35,371 nt of DNA from Herpetosiphonaceae bacterium (GCA_036374795.1 DASUTC010000185.1:1-35371); one strand, 5' to 3'. Counted from the first letter of the stretch, positions 7,341 through 15,650 are shown. The notes: a model not told the origin generated them from the sequence alone. Program-made: numbers and translations.

Positions 7341-8288
7341 ATGGAAGGACGAGCCATCAAACCGGCGATTCTTGCCGGAACCGCCCATCCGGCGCTGGCT
7401 GCGGCCATCGCGCAAGCGCTCGATCTGCCGCTGAGCGCCTGCCGAATCGAACGTTTTCCCGATGGCGAGGTGGCGATCGAGCTGCGCGAGCCGGTGCGTC
7501 GCAAGGACATGTTTATCGTCCAGCCGACCGCGCCGCCGGTGAACGAGCATCTGGTCGAGCTGCTGGCGCTGGTCGATGCCTGCCGCAGGGCGGCTGCGGG
7601 CAGGATCACCGCGATCGTGCCGTATTTCGGCTATGCCCGGTCCGATAAGCGTGCCGGTCATCGCGAGCCGATCACCGCCAGCATGGTCGCGGTGCTGCTC
7701 CAGGCGGTCGGCGTCGATCAGGTCGTGACGGTCGATCTTCACGCGGCGCAGATCGAGGGCTTTTTTCATATCCCGGTCGACAGCCTGACGGCGGTACCGG
7801 TTCTGGCGGCGGCGCTGCACGATTATCTGCCGCCCGGCACGGCGATCGTCTCGCCCGATGCGGGGCGCGTACGCATGGCGAGCGAGTACGCGCATCGCCT
7901 TGATGCGCCCGTGGTGGTGCTGCACAAGCAGCGCATCAGCGGCACCGAAACGCATATCACGCATGTCGTCGGCGATGTGCGCGATCGGCCCTGCCTGATC
8001 ATCGACGATATGATCTCGACGGGCGGCACGATCGTCGAGGCAGTCACGGCGCTCCGCAGCGCTGGCGCGCGCCCTCCGATCATCGTTGCCGCGACGCATG
8101 GCCTGCTGCTGCCGGGCGCGCAGGAGAAGCTCGTCGCCGCTGGCATCGACGCGCTGTACGTCACCGATAGCATCCCGATCGCCATTCAGTCGTGGCCGCA
8201 GCTTCATGTCGTATCGATCGCACCGCTGCTCGCGCAGGCAATCCAGCGCTTGATCGGCGACGGCTCGCTCAGCGAGCTGTGGAGGTAG
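7341..8288 (+). CDS. prs: Ribose-phosphate pyrophosphokinase (PRPP synthetase), divergent
   Basis: 315 aa, usual length for the family. The enzyme makes PRPP from ribose 5-phosphate and ATP for purine, pyrimidine, His, Trp and NAD synthesis. Visible motifs are RFPDGEVAIEL (ribose/ATP loop), YFGYARSDKRAGHREPITA (flexible loop; most bacterial enzymes read YARQDRK here), the metal-binding VDLHAAQIEGFF, and the PRPP loop LIIDDMISTGGT. The changes in the flexible loop suggest a lineage-specific or second PRPP synthetase rather than the standard one. ATG at 7341 follows GGAG at six bases; a TTG two codons earlier is less likely. Neighbours include the pncB remnant, whose product would use PRPP. Confidence 0.92.
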   Translation: MEGRAIKPAILAGTAHPALAAAIAQALDLPLSACRIERFPDGEVAIELREPVRRKDMFIVQPTAPPVNEHLVELLALVDACRRAAAGRITAIVPYFGYARSDKRAGHREPITASMVAVLLQAVGVDQVVTVDLHAAQIEGFFHIPVDSLTAVPVLAAALHDYLPPGTAIVSPDAGRVRMASEYAHRLDAPVVVLHKQRISGTETHITHVVGDVRDRPCLIIDDMISTGGTIVEAVTALRSAGARPPIIVAATHGLLLPGAQEKLVAAGIDALYVTDSIPIAIQSWPQLHVVSIAPLLAQAIQRLIGDGSLSELWR

Positions 8289-8490
8289 CGCGAAGGAATA
8301 AAGCACCAAACGAAAGAACAAGCGAACAAGGAAACAAGCGAACAACCAGCAAGAACGAAGCCCAACGGCTCCCCTGCTCCTCTGCCGCAGGCCGCGAAGG
8401 CGGGCTTCCGCCTGATCGTGGGGAAGGAGGCGGGGGGGAGGGCCTCACCTCCCAACTCGAAACCTGGAACTTGGAACTCGAAACGAGGAT
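8289..8490 (+). repeat. Composite intergenic repeat, copy A (octamers, G+C-rich core, heptamers)
   Basis: Begins right after the prs stop. Octamers AGAACAAG, CGAACAAG, GAAACAAG and CGAACAAC run in phase from 8315 to 8346. A G+C-rich core follows (~8370-8455, CTCCCCTGCTCC to GGGGAAGGAGG to GAGGGCCTCACC). Then come heptamer-like units, CTGGAAC and TTGGAAC, flanked on both sides by CTCGAAAC (8456-8484). The heptamer part ends a few bases before the capA ribosome-binding site. The same three modules, in the same order, occur on the minus strand at 29041-29323. No gene is supported here; apparent frames reading LETWNLELET are repeat translations. Confidence 0.85.
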
Positions 8491-8495
8491 GTGTC

Positions 8496-9497
8496 ATGGC
8501 GCAATGGGTACGTATCGCGCTGACCGGCGACGTGATGCTTGGACGACTCGTGGATCAGCACGTCATTCAGCAGCCGCGCCTGCCGCCCGCCTACGTGTGG
8601 GGCGATCTTCTGCCGCTGCTGGCCGAGGCCGATCTGTGCCTGATCAACCTGGAGTGCGTGATCAGCACGCGCGGTAGGCGCTGGCGGCCTGCCACAAAGC
8701 CGTTTCATTTTCGAGCGCATCCGCGCGCGATCGACGTGCTGCACGCCGCCGACATCGATGGAGTGACGGTGGCGAATAACCATGTGTTGGACTACGGCCC
8801 AGAGGCGCTGCTCGATTGTCTTGATCTGCTCGATCAGGCTCGCATTCGTCATGCCGGAGCCGGGCACAGCCTCGCTGAGGCGCTCGCTCCCGCGTATTTT
8901 GCTACCGCGCTTGGCAGAATCGCCGTGCTTGCGCTGACCGACGATATGCGCGCCTGGGGTGCAACGCCCGATCAGCCCGGCCTTAACTACGCCGCGTACG
9001 ATTCGTCGGGGTTGATCGAGCCGTACCGCTCACGTATCCAGCGCGTCCTCGACGACGCGCGCCGCCACGCCGACCGGGTGATCATCAGCGCGCATGTTGG
9101 GCCGAACTGGGGGCCGCCGTCGCCCGCGATGCAGGCCATGGCGCACGATCTGATCGAGCGCGGCGCTGATCTCTACTGGGGTCACTCCAACCACACCCCG
9201 TTGGGCATAGAAGCCTATCATGGCAAGCCGATCCTGTATGCTACAGGCGACTTCATCGACGACTACGCGATCGATCCGGCTGAGCGCAACGACCTATCGT
9301 TTCTGTTTGTGGTCGAACTCACGCCGCACGGTGTGCAGCGGATCGTGCTGCATCCCGTCAAGATCGATCGCCTGCGGGTGCAGCGCGTGGCTGGCGCTGA
9401 GGCACATTGGCTGATGGAGCGAATGCGTGAGCGGTCGGCGGCACTTGGGAGTCATATCGCGCTGCACGAAGACTACGCCGAGCTGCGGCTGGTGTAA
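8496..9497 (+). CDS. CapA-family (PGA_cap) metallophosphoesterase-like protein
   Basis: 333 aa. Relatives of PgsA/CapA include proteins for poly-gamma-glutamate export and other calcineurin-fold phosphoesterases. Motifs seen: LTGDVMLGR (9-17, first metal ligand), INLECVIS, TVANNHVLDYGPEALLDCLD, ISAHVGPNWG, and WGHSNHTPLGIEAY near residue 230, followed by KPILYATGDFIDDY. There is no signal peptide or membrane anchor, unlike secreted capsule proteins, so this is probably a cytoplasmic member of unknown substrate. The frame runs upstream into the repeat, but ATG 8496 with GAGG seven bases ahead is the sensible start. There is no capsule cluster nearby. Confidence 0.88.
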   Translation: MAQWVRIALTGDVMLGRLVDQHVIQQPRLPPAYVWGDLLPLLAEADLCLINLECVISTRGRRWRPATKPFHFRAHPRAIDVLHAADIDGVTVANNHVLDYGPEALLDCLDLLDQARIRHAGAGHSLAEALAPAYFATALGRIAVLALTDDMRAWGATPDQPGLNYAAYDSSGLIEPYRSRIQRVLDDARRHADRVIISAHVGPNWGPPSPAMQAMAHDLIERGADLYWGHSNHTPLGIEAYHGKPILYATGDFIDDYAIDPAERNDLSFLFVVELTPHGVQRIVLHPVKIDRLRVQRVAGAEAHWLMERMRERSAALGSHIALHEDYAELRLV

Positions 9498-9558
9498 GGC
9501 GGGATTCCTGAGCGTCATCAGGCCAGATCCGTCGCCGTAGCGCGTAGCCACGAGTTCC

Positions 9559-9567
9559 TGGTATGAT
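9559..9567 (+). promoter_or_regulatory. Extended -10 promoter of the P-type ATPase gene
   Basis: TGGTATGAT fits the extended -10 pattern TGnTAnnnT. No good -35 is seen at 17 bases (AGCGCG). Transcription would start near 9574, giving a ~26-base leader with AGGAAG before the ATG at 9600. No metal-responsive operator is obvious. Confidence 0.35.
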
Positions 9568-9599
9568 CAGCGCAGGAGCACACAGCAGCAGGAAGCGAT

Positions 9600-11744
9600 A
9601 TGACAGACTCAGGCAACCATCAGACGATCACTCTGCCGGTCGCAGGCATGGACTGTACGAGCTGCGCGGCGCAGATCGAGGCGGCGATTGGCAAGCTCCA
9701 CGGCGTCGCCGAGGCGCGCGTCCTGTTTGCGGCGGAGCGCGCGACCGTAACCTTCGATCCCGATCGCGTGACCGTCGGGCAGATCAGGGCGGCGATCGGT
9801 CAGGCCGGGTACAGCGTGCGCGACGAAACGGTAGCCGCGCCGCCCGATGCTGGCAGGCGCGATCTTGGACAGATCATCGGCTGGGGTCTGCTCGGCATGG
9901 TCGCCGTTGTGGTCGTCGTCGCGGCGCTTGGCGAGCAGCTTGGCCTTTTCGATCGGGCGCTGGATCGGCTGCCGTGGTGGATTCCGGCGCTGGCTATCGG
10001 CGCTGGCGGATGGCCGGTCTTGCGCGGCGTGGCTCAGGCGGCGCTCAACCGCCAGGTGACGAGCCACACGCTGATGACGGCGGGCGTGATCGCCGCCATC
10101 GCCGTGGGGCAGTGGACCACCGCAGCGCTGATCGTATTCTTCATGCGCTTCGCCGACTGGCTCGAAGATCTGACCACCGGACGCAGCCGCCAGGCGCTCC
10201 GGCGGCTGATCGGGCTACAGCCGCAGGTCGCGCGGGTGCTGCGCGATGGACACGAGGTGGAGCTGCCCGTCGCCGACGTGGCGATTGGCGAGGTGGTGCT
10301 GGTGCGGCCCGGCGGGCGCATTCCAGTGGATGGCGTGGTGCTCGACGGGTCCGCGCCTGTCGATCAAGCGCCGATCACAGGCGAGAGCATCCCGGTAGAT
10401 AAACAGCCGGGCGATACCGTCTTCGCCGCGACGGTCGCGCAGGCCGGTTTCTTGAAAGTGCGCACCACCAGGCGCGCCAGCGATACGGCCTTTGCGCAGA
10501 TCGTCCGGCTGGTCGAGGAGGCCGAGTCGCGCAAGGCTCCGGTGCAGCGCTTCGCCGATCGCTTTTCGGCGTACTACCTGCCGACCGTGCTGGTCGTCGC
10601 GCTCGCCACGTACGTCATCACCGGCCAGATCTTGAACGCCGTCGCGGTGCTGGTGGTAGCCTGCGCGTGCGCGATTGCGCTGGCAACGCCCGTAGTCGTG
10701 CTGGCGAGCGTCGGCAGCGCCGCGCAGCGCGGCCTGCTGATCAAGGGCGGGATCGTGCTTGAGCAACTGGCGCGCGTCGATACGATCGTCGTGGACAAGA
10801 CCGGCACGCTGACACGCGGACAGCCGCAGGTGACGGATGTGATCGCGCTGGATGGCGTCGCCGAGCAGGAGATGTTGCGGGCGGCAGCCGCGCTTGAGGC
10901 GCGCAGCGAGCATCCGCTGGCGCAGGCGATCGTGCGGGCGACGGCAGACCGAGGAATTGTCTGGCCCGAACCGGCAGCCTTCGCGCCGCTGCCGGGGCGC
11001 GGTGTTAGCGGCACGGTCGATGGGCGAGCCTGGACAATCGGCAATCGTCGCCTGCTGGTGGAGCAGCACATCGTGCTGAGCGACGATCACGAGGCGCGGG
11101 CGCGGGCGCTTGAGGCCGCCGGAAAGACGGTCTTTTTTGTCGCTCAGGAGCGGCGCGTAAGCGGGCTGATGGGCGTCGCCGACATCATTCGACCGGAGGC
11201 GCTGGCGGCGCTGGCAGCGCTCAAGCGCAGCGGCGTGCGACGCATGCTGCTGCTGACGGGCGATAACGAGCGCGTCGCGGCGGCAATCGCCGCTGAGCTG
11301 GGGCTGGAGTATCGCGCCAATCTGCTGCCGGAAGATAAGATCGCCGCCGTGCAGGCGCTTCAGGCTCAGGGCGCGATCGTAATGATGGTTGGCGACGGCG
11401 TGAACGATGCACCCGCGCTGGCGCAGGCCGATGTCGGCGTGGCGATGGGCGCGATCGGCACGGATGTCGCGATCGAGGCGGCGGATGTCGTGCTGATGCG
11501 CGACGACTGGCGACTGGTGCCGGAGGCGCTCCGTGTCGGGCGTCGCGCGCGGCGCACCATCCGGCAAAACCTGGGCTTTACCGCGCTCTACAACATCGTC
11601 GGCGTGACCCTCGCGGCGATCGGCGTGCTGCCGCCGGTCTTTGCCGCCGCCGCCCAGAGCCTTCCCGATGTCGCGATCATGCTCAACTCGGCCCGCCTGA
11701 TGCGCGCGGCTAAAGCGCCGGTCACGACCGAAGGGCGCGGGTAA
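9600..11744 (+). CDS. Heavy-metal P1B-type ATPase with CAC instead of CPC
   Basis: 714 aa metal exporter of the Cu/Zn/Cd ATPase class. One heavy-metal-associated domain leads (GMDCTSC, Cys19 and Cys22). Further motifs are TGES at 260-263, phosphorylated Asp399 in DKTGTLT, SEHP at 436-439 (the P1B signature), TGDN at 553-556 and GDGVNDAPAL at 598-607. The transmembrane metal motif at 355-357 reads CAC (VVACACAIALATP): the proline that is almost invariant in P-type ATPases is alanine. The last helix reads AAQSLPDVAIMLNSARL, not the MSxSS pattern of copper pumps. Metal choice is therefore uncertain. ATG 9600 has AGGAAG six bases ahead. It converges with the MFS gene, with only 21 bases between the stops. 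Confidence 0.92.
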   Translation: MTDSGNHQTITLPVAGMDCTSCAAQIEAAIGKLHGVAEARVLFAAERATVTFDPDRVTVGQIRAAIGQAGYSVRDETVAAPPDAGRRDLGQIIGWGLLGMVAVVVVVAALGEQLGLFDRALDRLPWWIPALAIGAGGWPVLRGVAQAALNRQVTSHTLMTAGVIAAIAVGQWTTAALIVFFMRFADWLEDLTTGRSRQALRRLIGLQPQVARVLRDGHEVELPVADVAIGEVVLVRPGGRIPVDGVVLDGSAPVDQAPITGESIPVDKQPGDTVFAATVAQAGFLKVRTTRRASDTAFAQIVRLVEEAESRKAPVQRFADRFSAYYLPTVLVVALATYVITGQILNAVAVLVVACACAIALATPVVVLASVGSAAQRGLLIKGGIVLEQLARVDTIVVDKTGTLTRGQPQVTDVIALDGVAEQEMLRAAAALEARSEHPLAQAIVRATADRGIVWPEPAAFAPLPGRGVSGTVDGRAWTIGNRRLLVEQHIVLSDDHEARARALEAAGKTVFFVAQERRVSGLMGVADIIRPEALAALAALKRSGVRRMLLLTGDNERVAAAIAAELGLEYRANLLPEDKIAAVQALQAQGAIVMMVGDGVNDAPALAQADVGVAMGAIGTDVAIEAADVVLMRDDWRLVPEALRVGRRARRTIRQNLGFTALYNIVGVTLAAIGVLPPVFAAAAQSLPDVAIMLNSARLMRAAKAPVTTEGRG

Positions 11745-11765
11745 CGTCCGGCTGTGTTCATACAT

Positions 11766-13070
11766 CTATGCGGTAGATCGAGGCCACGCCACGCGCCGAC
11801 GATACAGGTCGGCTCCGATCACACCCGCAAAACACAGTGCGGCACACAGCAGCAGCGTCCCCGACACGCCGATAATATCGGACAGCGAGCCGATCAGAAA
11901 GCCGCCGATCGGCGTGCTGCCCGCAAAGAGCAAGATATACAGGCTCATCACCCGACCGCGCAGCTCATCGGGCACGGCAAGCTGGAGCAGCGTGTTGGCC
12001 GTGGTCGCGAAGGTGATGCCCGCAAAGCCCAGCGCGACCAGCAGCGCCGCCGATAGCGCAAAATTGGTTGATAGGGCGACGAGCGCCAGCAGCAGGCTGA
12101 AGGCAGATGATCCCAGCAGGAGCCGCCGCGCCGTCACCTGCCTGGTGTACGCCGTTGTGAGCGCCGCGAGCAGCGAGCCGAGGCCCAAGAACGCCGAGAG
12201 ATTGCCGAAGCCGGGCGCGTCGGTGTGGAGGACGAATCCGGCCAGCAGCGGCAGCACGACGCTGAAGTTATAGCCAAAGGTGCCGATCGCGGCGACGATC
12301 AGCATGATCTGCAAGACCGCTGGCGTGCGCCAGACATAGTGCAGCCCTTCGACCACCTGCCGCTTCAGCGGTGTTGTCGACCGGCGCTGCGCTGACCTGA
12401 AGAAGCGCGTCGGGTCCATCACCAGCAGCCCGGCGATGACCGCGACGAAGCTGGCGGCGTTCAGGTAGAGCGCGGTCGCGATCCCAAACTTTGCGATCAC
12501 GACGCCCCCGATGGCGGGACCGATCATCCGGGCGCTGTTGAAGAGCATCGAGTTGAGCGCGATTGCGTTGACCAGATGCTCGCGTCCCGCCAGCTCCGGC
12601 ACAAACGCCTGCCGCGCCGGATTATCGAAGGCGTTGATCGTTCCCTGGATCGCGGCCAGGATATACACGTGCCAGAGCTGGATCAGGCCGGTTCCCACCA
12701 GCGTGCCGAAGATCACCGCCTGGATCAGCGCCAGCAGTTGTGTTGTGAGCACCATACGATGTTTCGGGACCTGATCGATCAGCACGCCGCCGACCAGCGA
12801 GAAGAGCATGATCGGCAAGAACTGGAGCGTCGTGACAAGACCCAGCGCGAACGGAGAGTGGGTCATCTGGAGCACCAGCCATGCCTGGGCCATCGTCTGC
12901 ATCCAGGTGCCTGTGAGCGAGATGCTCTGCCCAAACCAAAACAGCCGATAGTTGCGCGCGCGCAGCGCTCGAAAGCCGTGGGTCACGCCTCCCAGCCTCG
13001 AAGCGAAGCGCCCGGCGGGTGGCGGTGTCGGCTCGGCTAAAGGCCCGTCGGGTTCTGCTTTAGCCGCCAC
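11766..13070 (-). CDS. MFS exporter (EntS-like, MFS_3 group)
   Basis: 434 aa, twelve predicted helices in two halves. The first half starts at RALRARNYRLFWFGQSISLTGTW, the usual N-terminus of the EntS/multidrug MFS_3 group. The loop motif between helices 2 and 3 is GGVLIDQVPKHRM, and the second half carries the VPDELRGRVMSLYILLFAG signature. Relatives export siderophores, drugs or other small molecules. The start is GTG at 13070, overlapping the end of the MarR gene by 11 bases, with AGGAGGAAGG upstream, so expression depends on the MarR transcript. The MarR protein probably controls it by sensing the exported compound. Confidence 0.92.
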   Translation of the reverse strand: MAAKAEPDGPLAEPTPPPAGRFASRLGGVTHGFRALRARNYRLFWFGQSISLTGTWMQTMAQAWLVLQMTHSPFALGLVTTLQFLPIMLFSLVGGVLIDQVPKHRMVLTTQLLALIQAVIFGTLVGTGLIQLWHVYILAAIQGTINAFDNPARQAFVPELAGREHLVNAIALNSMLFNSARMIGPAIGGVVIAKFGIATALYLNAASFVAVIAGLLVMDPTRFFRSAQRRSTTPLKRQVVEGLHYVWRTPAVLQIMLIVAAIGTFGYNFSVVLPLLAGFVLHTDAPGFGNLSAFLGLGSLLAALTTAYTRQVTARRLLLGSSAFSLLLALVALSTNFALSAALLVALGFAGITFATTANTLLQLAVPDELRGRVMSLYILLFAGSTPIGGFLIGSLSDIIGVSGTLLLCAALCFAGVIGADLYRRRVAWPRSTA

Positions 13071-13518
13071 TGCACGCCTGACCTTCCTCCTGCGTCAGGA
13101 CTCGCCGCAGGGCTGGCAGCGCCACCCGCACTGCATCCATCTCCGTGGGGCTCAACGCCTGCATCAGCGGCGCGAGTCGGCGCAGCGTGTACTCCTGCGC
13201 GTGCTCATAGTGCCGCCGACCCTCATCCGTCAGACACAAGAGATGCTGACGACGATCGTGGGGATCGGGCAGCCGCGCGATCCAGCCGCGCTCGACCAGC
13301 ATCTGTACCAGCTCGCTCATCGATTGGAGCGTCACACGGCGCTTTTTGGCGAGCACACTCAGCGTCAAGGGCGCAGAGGCAAGGTAGCTGAGCACGCGGA
13401 ACTGCGGCATGGTTGTTTCTTCGCCCGCCTCCCGCCGAACTTCCGCCGCCACGATCCGGCTGAGCAGCGGCAGCACGCCTAGCAGCTCCTGGGTCGCTTC
13501 TTCAATGGTCCAGGACAT
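13060..13518 (-). CDS. MarR-family transcriptional regulator
   Basis: 152 aa, standard MarR length. The winged helix-turn-helix spans ~35-100: MPQFRVLSYLA, LTLSVLAKKRRVTLQSMSEL (recognition helix), then the wing LPDPHDRRQHLLCLTDEGRR. Dimerisation helices lie at both ends. MarR proteins usually repress their own operon, here with the overlapping MFS exporter gene, until a small molecule binds. An inverted repeat overlaps the -10 of its promoter, as expected for autorepression. ATG 13518 has only a weak purine stretch (GGGGA) upstream. Confidence 0.93.
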   Translation of the reverse strand: MSWTIEEATQELLGVLPLLSRIVAAEVRREAGEETTMPQFRVLSYLASAPLTLSVLAKKRRVTLQSMSELVQMLVERGWIARLPDPHDRRQHLLCLTDEGRRHYEHAQEYTLRRLAPLMQALSPTEMDAVRVALPALRRVLTQEEGQACSGG

Positions 13519-13532
13519 AGCTGTATCCCCAA

Positions 13533-13575
13533 GTACCCTGATAGTAAGGATACCTGACCATACATATTATGTCAA
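13533..13575 (-). promoter_or_regulatory. marR-MFS promoter with candidate MarR operator
   Basis: On the minus strand a perfect -35 TTGACA (13575-13570) stands 17 bases from a -10 TATCCT (13552-13547). Overlapping and following the -10 is an inverted repeat, GTATCCT-N7-AGGGTAC (13553-13533), matching at six of seven arm positions. The ATG is 15 bases beyond the operator. A bound dimer would block RNA polymerase, which fits autoregulation by the MarR protein. Confidence 0.65.
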
Positions 13576-14088
13576 TGGCTACGACCGATATGCCGAGATC
13601 ATCGACGACGTATGCTGCCAGAGCTGCTGCGATTCGCGCACTTGACAGGCACATTGAAACATCATAAACTACTCCACGATTGACACACAAAGCTCTAGGC
13701 GACATATCATCACCACAGAATGCTCCGTAGCGCTGGCCTCCACGCCGATCGTTGCGGGTATGCCTTCCATCTTCCACTCCGCTCGATGAGCCAGGACGCT
13801 ACCCAGATCGTCTTGTTCGTCTCAATCCTCACGTTGCGTATCGCTTGGTCCGTAGTCTGCGTTGGTATGGTTAACGAAATGACCGGCCCCCTGTCGGTTA
13901 TGCCGCAGTTTGTTGCAGATCCGTTTGCCAGTGCGCTGTCAGGCGAGTGTTGAGTAGCCCACACAATCCTTGTGTCTGAGCTGGATCAGCATATGGCAAG
14001 GCCACACAGACTCCTTGATGATGAACCAGGTTGAGCAATTAATCTTGGAACCTGCCGGGCACCTGCTTGCGCTCACGGAGGAGCTATC
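13576..14088. other. 513-base stretch without a supported gene
   Basis: Several open frames of 68-91 codons cross this region on both strands, but none has a ribosome-binding site or a recognisable product. The A+T content is higher than in the flanks. Two plus-strand promoter-like pairs are visible: TTGACA at 13642 with TAAACT at 13665 (17-base spacer), and TTGACA at 13680 with TATCAT at 13705 (19-base spacer). Either could transcribe toward the LRR gene about 400 bases downstream or an unannotated small RNA. Confidence 0.4.
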
Positions 14089-14661
14089 ATGGCGTTGGAT
14101 TTGTCGCACATGCATTTGAGACAGCCGCCGACTTCGATCTGGCAATTACCTCAGCTGCGGACGCTCGATCTGGCTGGCAATCGCCTCAAGGTCTTACCCG
14201 ACTCGATCGCACAGTCGCTCCAGCTTGAATATTTAGATCTGTCCGGCAACGAGCTAACGGCGCTCCCCGACTCGATCGGCCAATTGACGCGGCTGCGCGT
14301 GCTCAACCTGTCGGGAAACCGGCTGACGGCCCTGCCCCGCTCGATCGGCCAGCTCGCGTGTCTCGAACACCTCGACCTCGCCGGGAATCGCCTCACCGTC
14401 CTCCCCGACTCCATCGGCCAGCTCGCGCGGCTTCAGCAATTGATCCTGCATCACAACCGGCTCACGGCCCTGCCACAGTCGCTACGGAAGCTGAGCGCGC
14501 TGACTCAGCTCTACCTGCACGGCAACGACCAGCTTGGCCTGCCGCTGGAGTTGCTTGGTCCGCGCTGGTATCAGGTACTCAACCCCAGGATGACGACCTT
14601 GCCCGCCAAGCCGAGCGAGATCCTCCACTATTATTTCTACGTCGGTCTGCCGATCAATTGA
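14089..14661 (+). CDS. Leucine-rich-repeat protein, probable truncated Roco protein
   Basis: 190 aa. Six 23-residue leucine-rich repeats of the bacterial type run from ~22 to 160, each with the frame LxxLxLxGNxLTxLPxSIxQL (for example LRVLNLSGNRLTALPRSIGQ). The repeats cap with GNDQLGLPLELLG and then KPSEILHYYFYV. In Roco proteins of Chloroflexota and cyanobacteria this 'P.EILDYYF' segment is the linker entering the Roc GTPase; here the protein ends six residues later, before any GTPase P-loop. So it is either a stand-alone LRR protein or the stump of a Roco gene. No Roc or COR sequence follows in any frame. ATG 14089 has GGAGG seven bases ahead. Confidence 0.8.
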   Translation: MALDLSHMHLRQPPTSIWQLPQLRTLDLAGNRLKVLPDSIAQSLQLEYLDLSGNELTALPDSIGQLTRLRVLNLSGNRLTALPRSIGQLACLEHLDLAGNRLTVLPDSIGQLARLQQLILHHNRLTALPQSLRKLSALTQLYLHGNDQLGLPLELLGPRWYQVLNPRMTTLPAKPSEILHYYFYVGLPIN

Positions 14662-14746
14662 CCTCGTGGGGTACGACCTACCTGACAGGCCATCGCACAA
14701 TGATCCTGCCAGCCTCCAGGCCAGGCCACGTGCGCTTAAATCGATA

Positions 14747-14775
14747 AAGGCCCTCACACCGCGTGCGAGGGCCTT
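14747..14775 (-). terminator. Rho-independent terminator after phenylalanine hydroxylase
   Basis: AAGGCCCTC and GAGGGCCTT form a nine-pair stem around an 11-base loop that can pair further (CAC/GTG). Read on the minus strand the stem ends in TTTATCGATTT, so it best serves the hydroxylase gene that stops at 14794. It may also stop plus-strand transcripts of the LRR gene, although the tail on that side is not U-rich. Confidence 0.7.
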
Positions 14776-14793
14776 CGTCGGATTCGACGGAAG

Positions 14794-15519
14794 CTACGCT
14801 AAGCCTTCCTGGCGGGCATACGCATCGATCACGTCGCGCCAATGCTGGAGCGAGTCGAGGATGAAATATTCGTCGTGGTAGCTATAGGCTGCCGATGGCG
14901 TCTTTGCGATGCGGTTGATGTCGACGGGATGCTTCGGCACCTCTGGCCGCAGCGCGTGCAGCAGCTCGCCCGGCGACGAGAGCAGACCGGCGCCGATGAC
15001 CTTCAGCTCGCCGTTCTCGCGCACAAAGCCAAACTCGATCGTAAACCACCACAGCCGCGCGATTGCCAACTGCTGCTCTTCCGTGCGCGCCTTCAGATAC
15101 ACCTCGCCGTAGCGCCGCGCAATATCGGCGAACTCAGGCAGCGTGAAGAAGGCGAGATGGCCGAAGTATTCGTGGAAGAGATCGGGCAGCGGCGTGAAAT
15201 CAAGCTCATCGGGCTTCCGAATATAGTCGGTGACGGGAAAGCGGCACGCGGCGATATGCTCGAACCACTCCGTCGGGCCAAGATACGCATTCTGCGCGTC
15301 GGCGAGCGTCCAGCCGGTAAAGCTATGAATCCGCTGCGCCATCACATCGCGGTCGGGCAGGCGGTTAAAATCAAGCGCTAGCTTGGGAAATCCCTCGAAG
15401 AACTCTCGACAGGCGACATCTCGGACTAGCTCCATTTGCCGGACGCAGAGCTTATGCCAAGTTTCGTGATCCTCTTCGGTGTAGGTCGGCGTGCTGACCA
15501 CGTTGTCGATCACGTCCAT
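14794..15519 (-). CDS. phhA: Phenylalanine 4-monooxygenase
   Basis: 241 aa, the short monomeric bacterial form. It hydroxylates phenylalanine to tyrosine with O2 and a tetrahydropterin. The iron-binding facial triad is visible as His116 and His121 in DLFHEYFGHLAFF and Glu162 in WWFTIEFGFV. The pterin/substrate region is PTEWFEHIAACRFPVTDYIR, and the C-terminus has the typical HDEYFILDSLQH stretch. ATG 15519 is preceded by AAAGGA at nine to ten bases. No pterin-recycling enzyme (PhhB) or tyrosine-degradation gene is adjacent. It is followed by a terminator at 14747-14775 and has its own promoter region with a palindrome, so it is probably expressed alone. Confidence 0.95.
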   Translation of the reverse strand: MDVIDNVVSTPTYTEEDHETWHKLCVRQMELVRDVACREFFEGFPKLALDFNRLPDRDVMAQRIHSFTGWTLADAQNAYLGPTEWFEHIAACRFPVTDYIRKPDELDFTPLPDLFHEYFGHLAFFTLPEFADIARRYGEVYLKARTEEQQLAIARLWWFTIEFGFVRENGELKVIGAGLLSSPGELLHALRPEVPKHPVDINRIAKTPSAAYSYHDEYFILDSLQHWRDVIDAYARQEGLA

Positions 15520-15650
15520 TTTCTTTCATCCTTTCGCTAGAGGTATATCAAGGTTCACGGAACAGGAGCAGCCCGATCAGGTGATTGTTCGGCGGCAGAC
15601 CGTAACATCTCGCTTGAAAAACCATGTGGCGTGCTGTTCCAGCGCCTTAT

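Noticed and set aside
11745-11765. Terminator between the convergent ATPase and MFS genes
   Set aside because: Only 21 bases separate the stops and no stem-loop with a U-tract is visible.
13710-13964. 84-codon minus-strand frame and 77-codon plus-strand frame between marR and the LRR gene
   Set aside because: No ribosome-binding site, no recognisable motif, and they overlap each other; I could not choose either as real.
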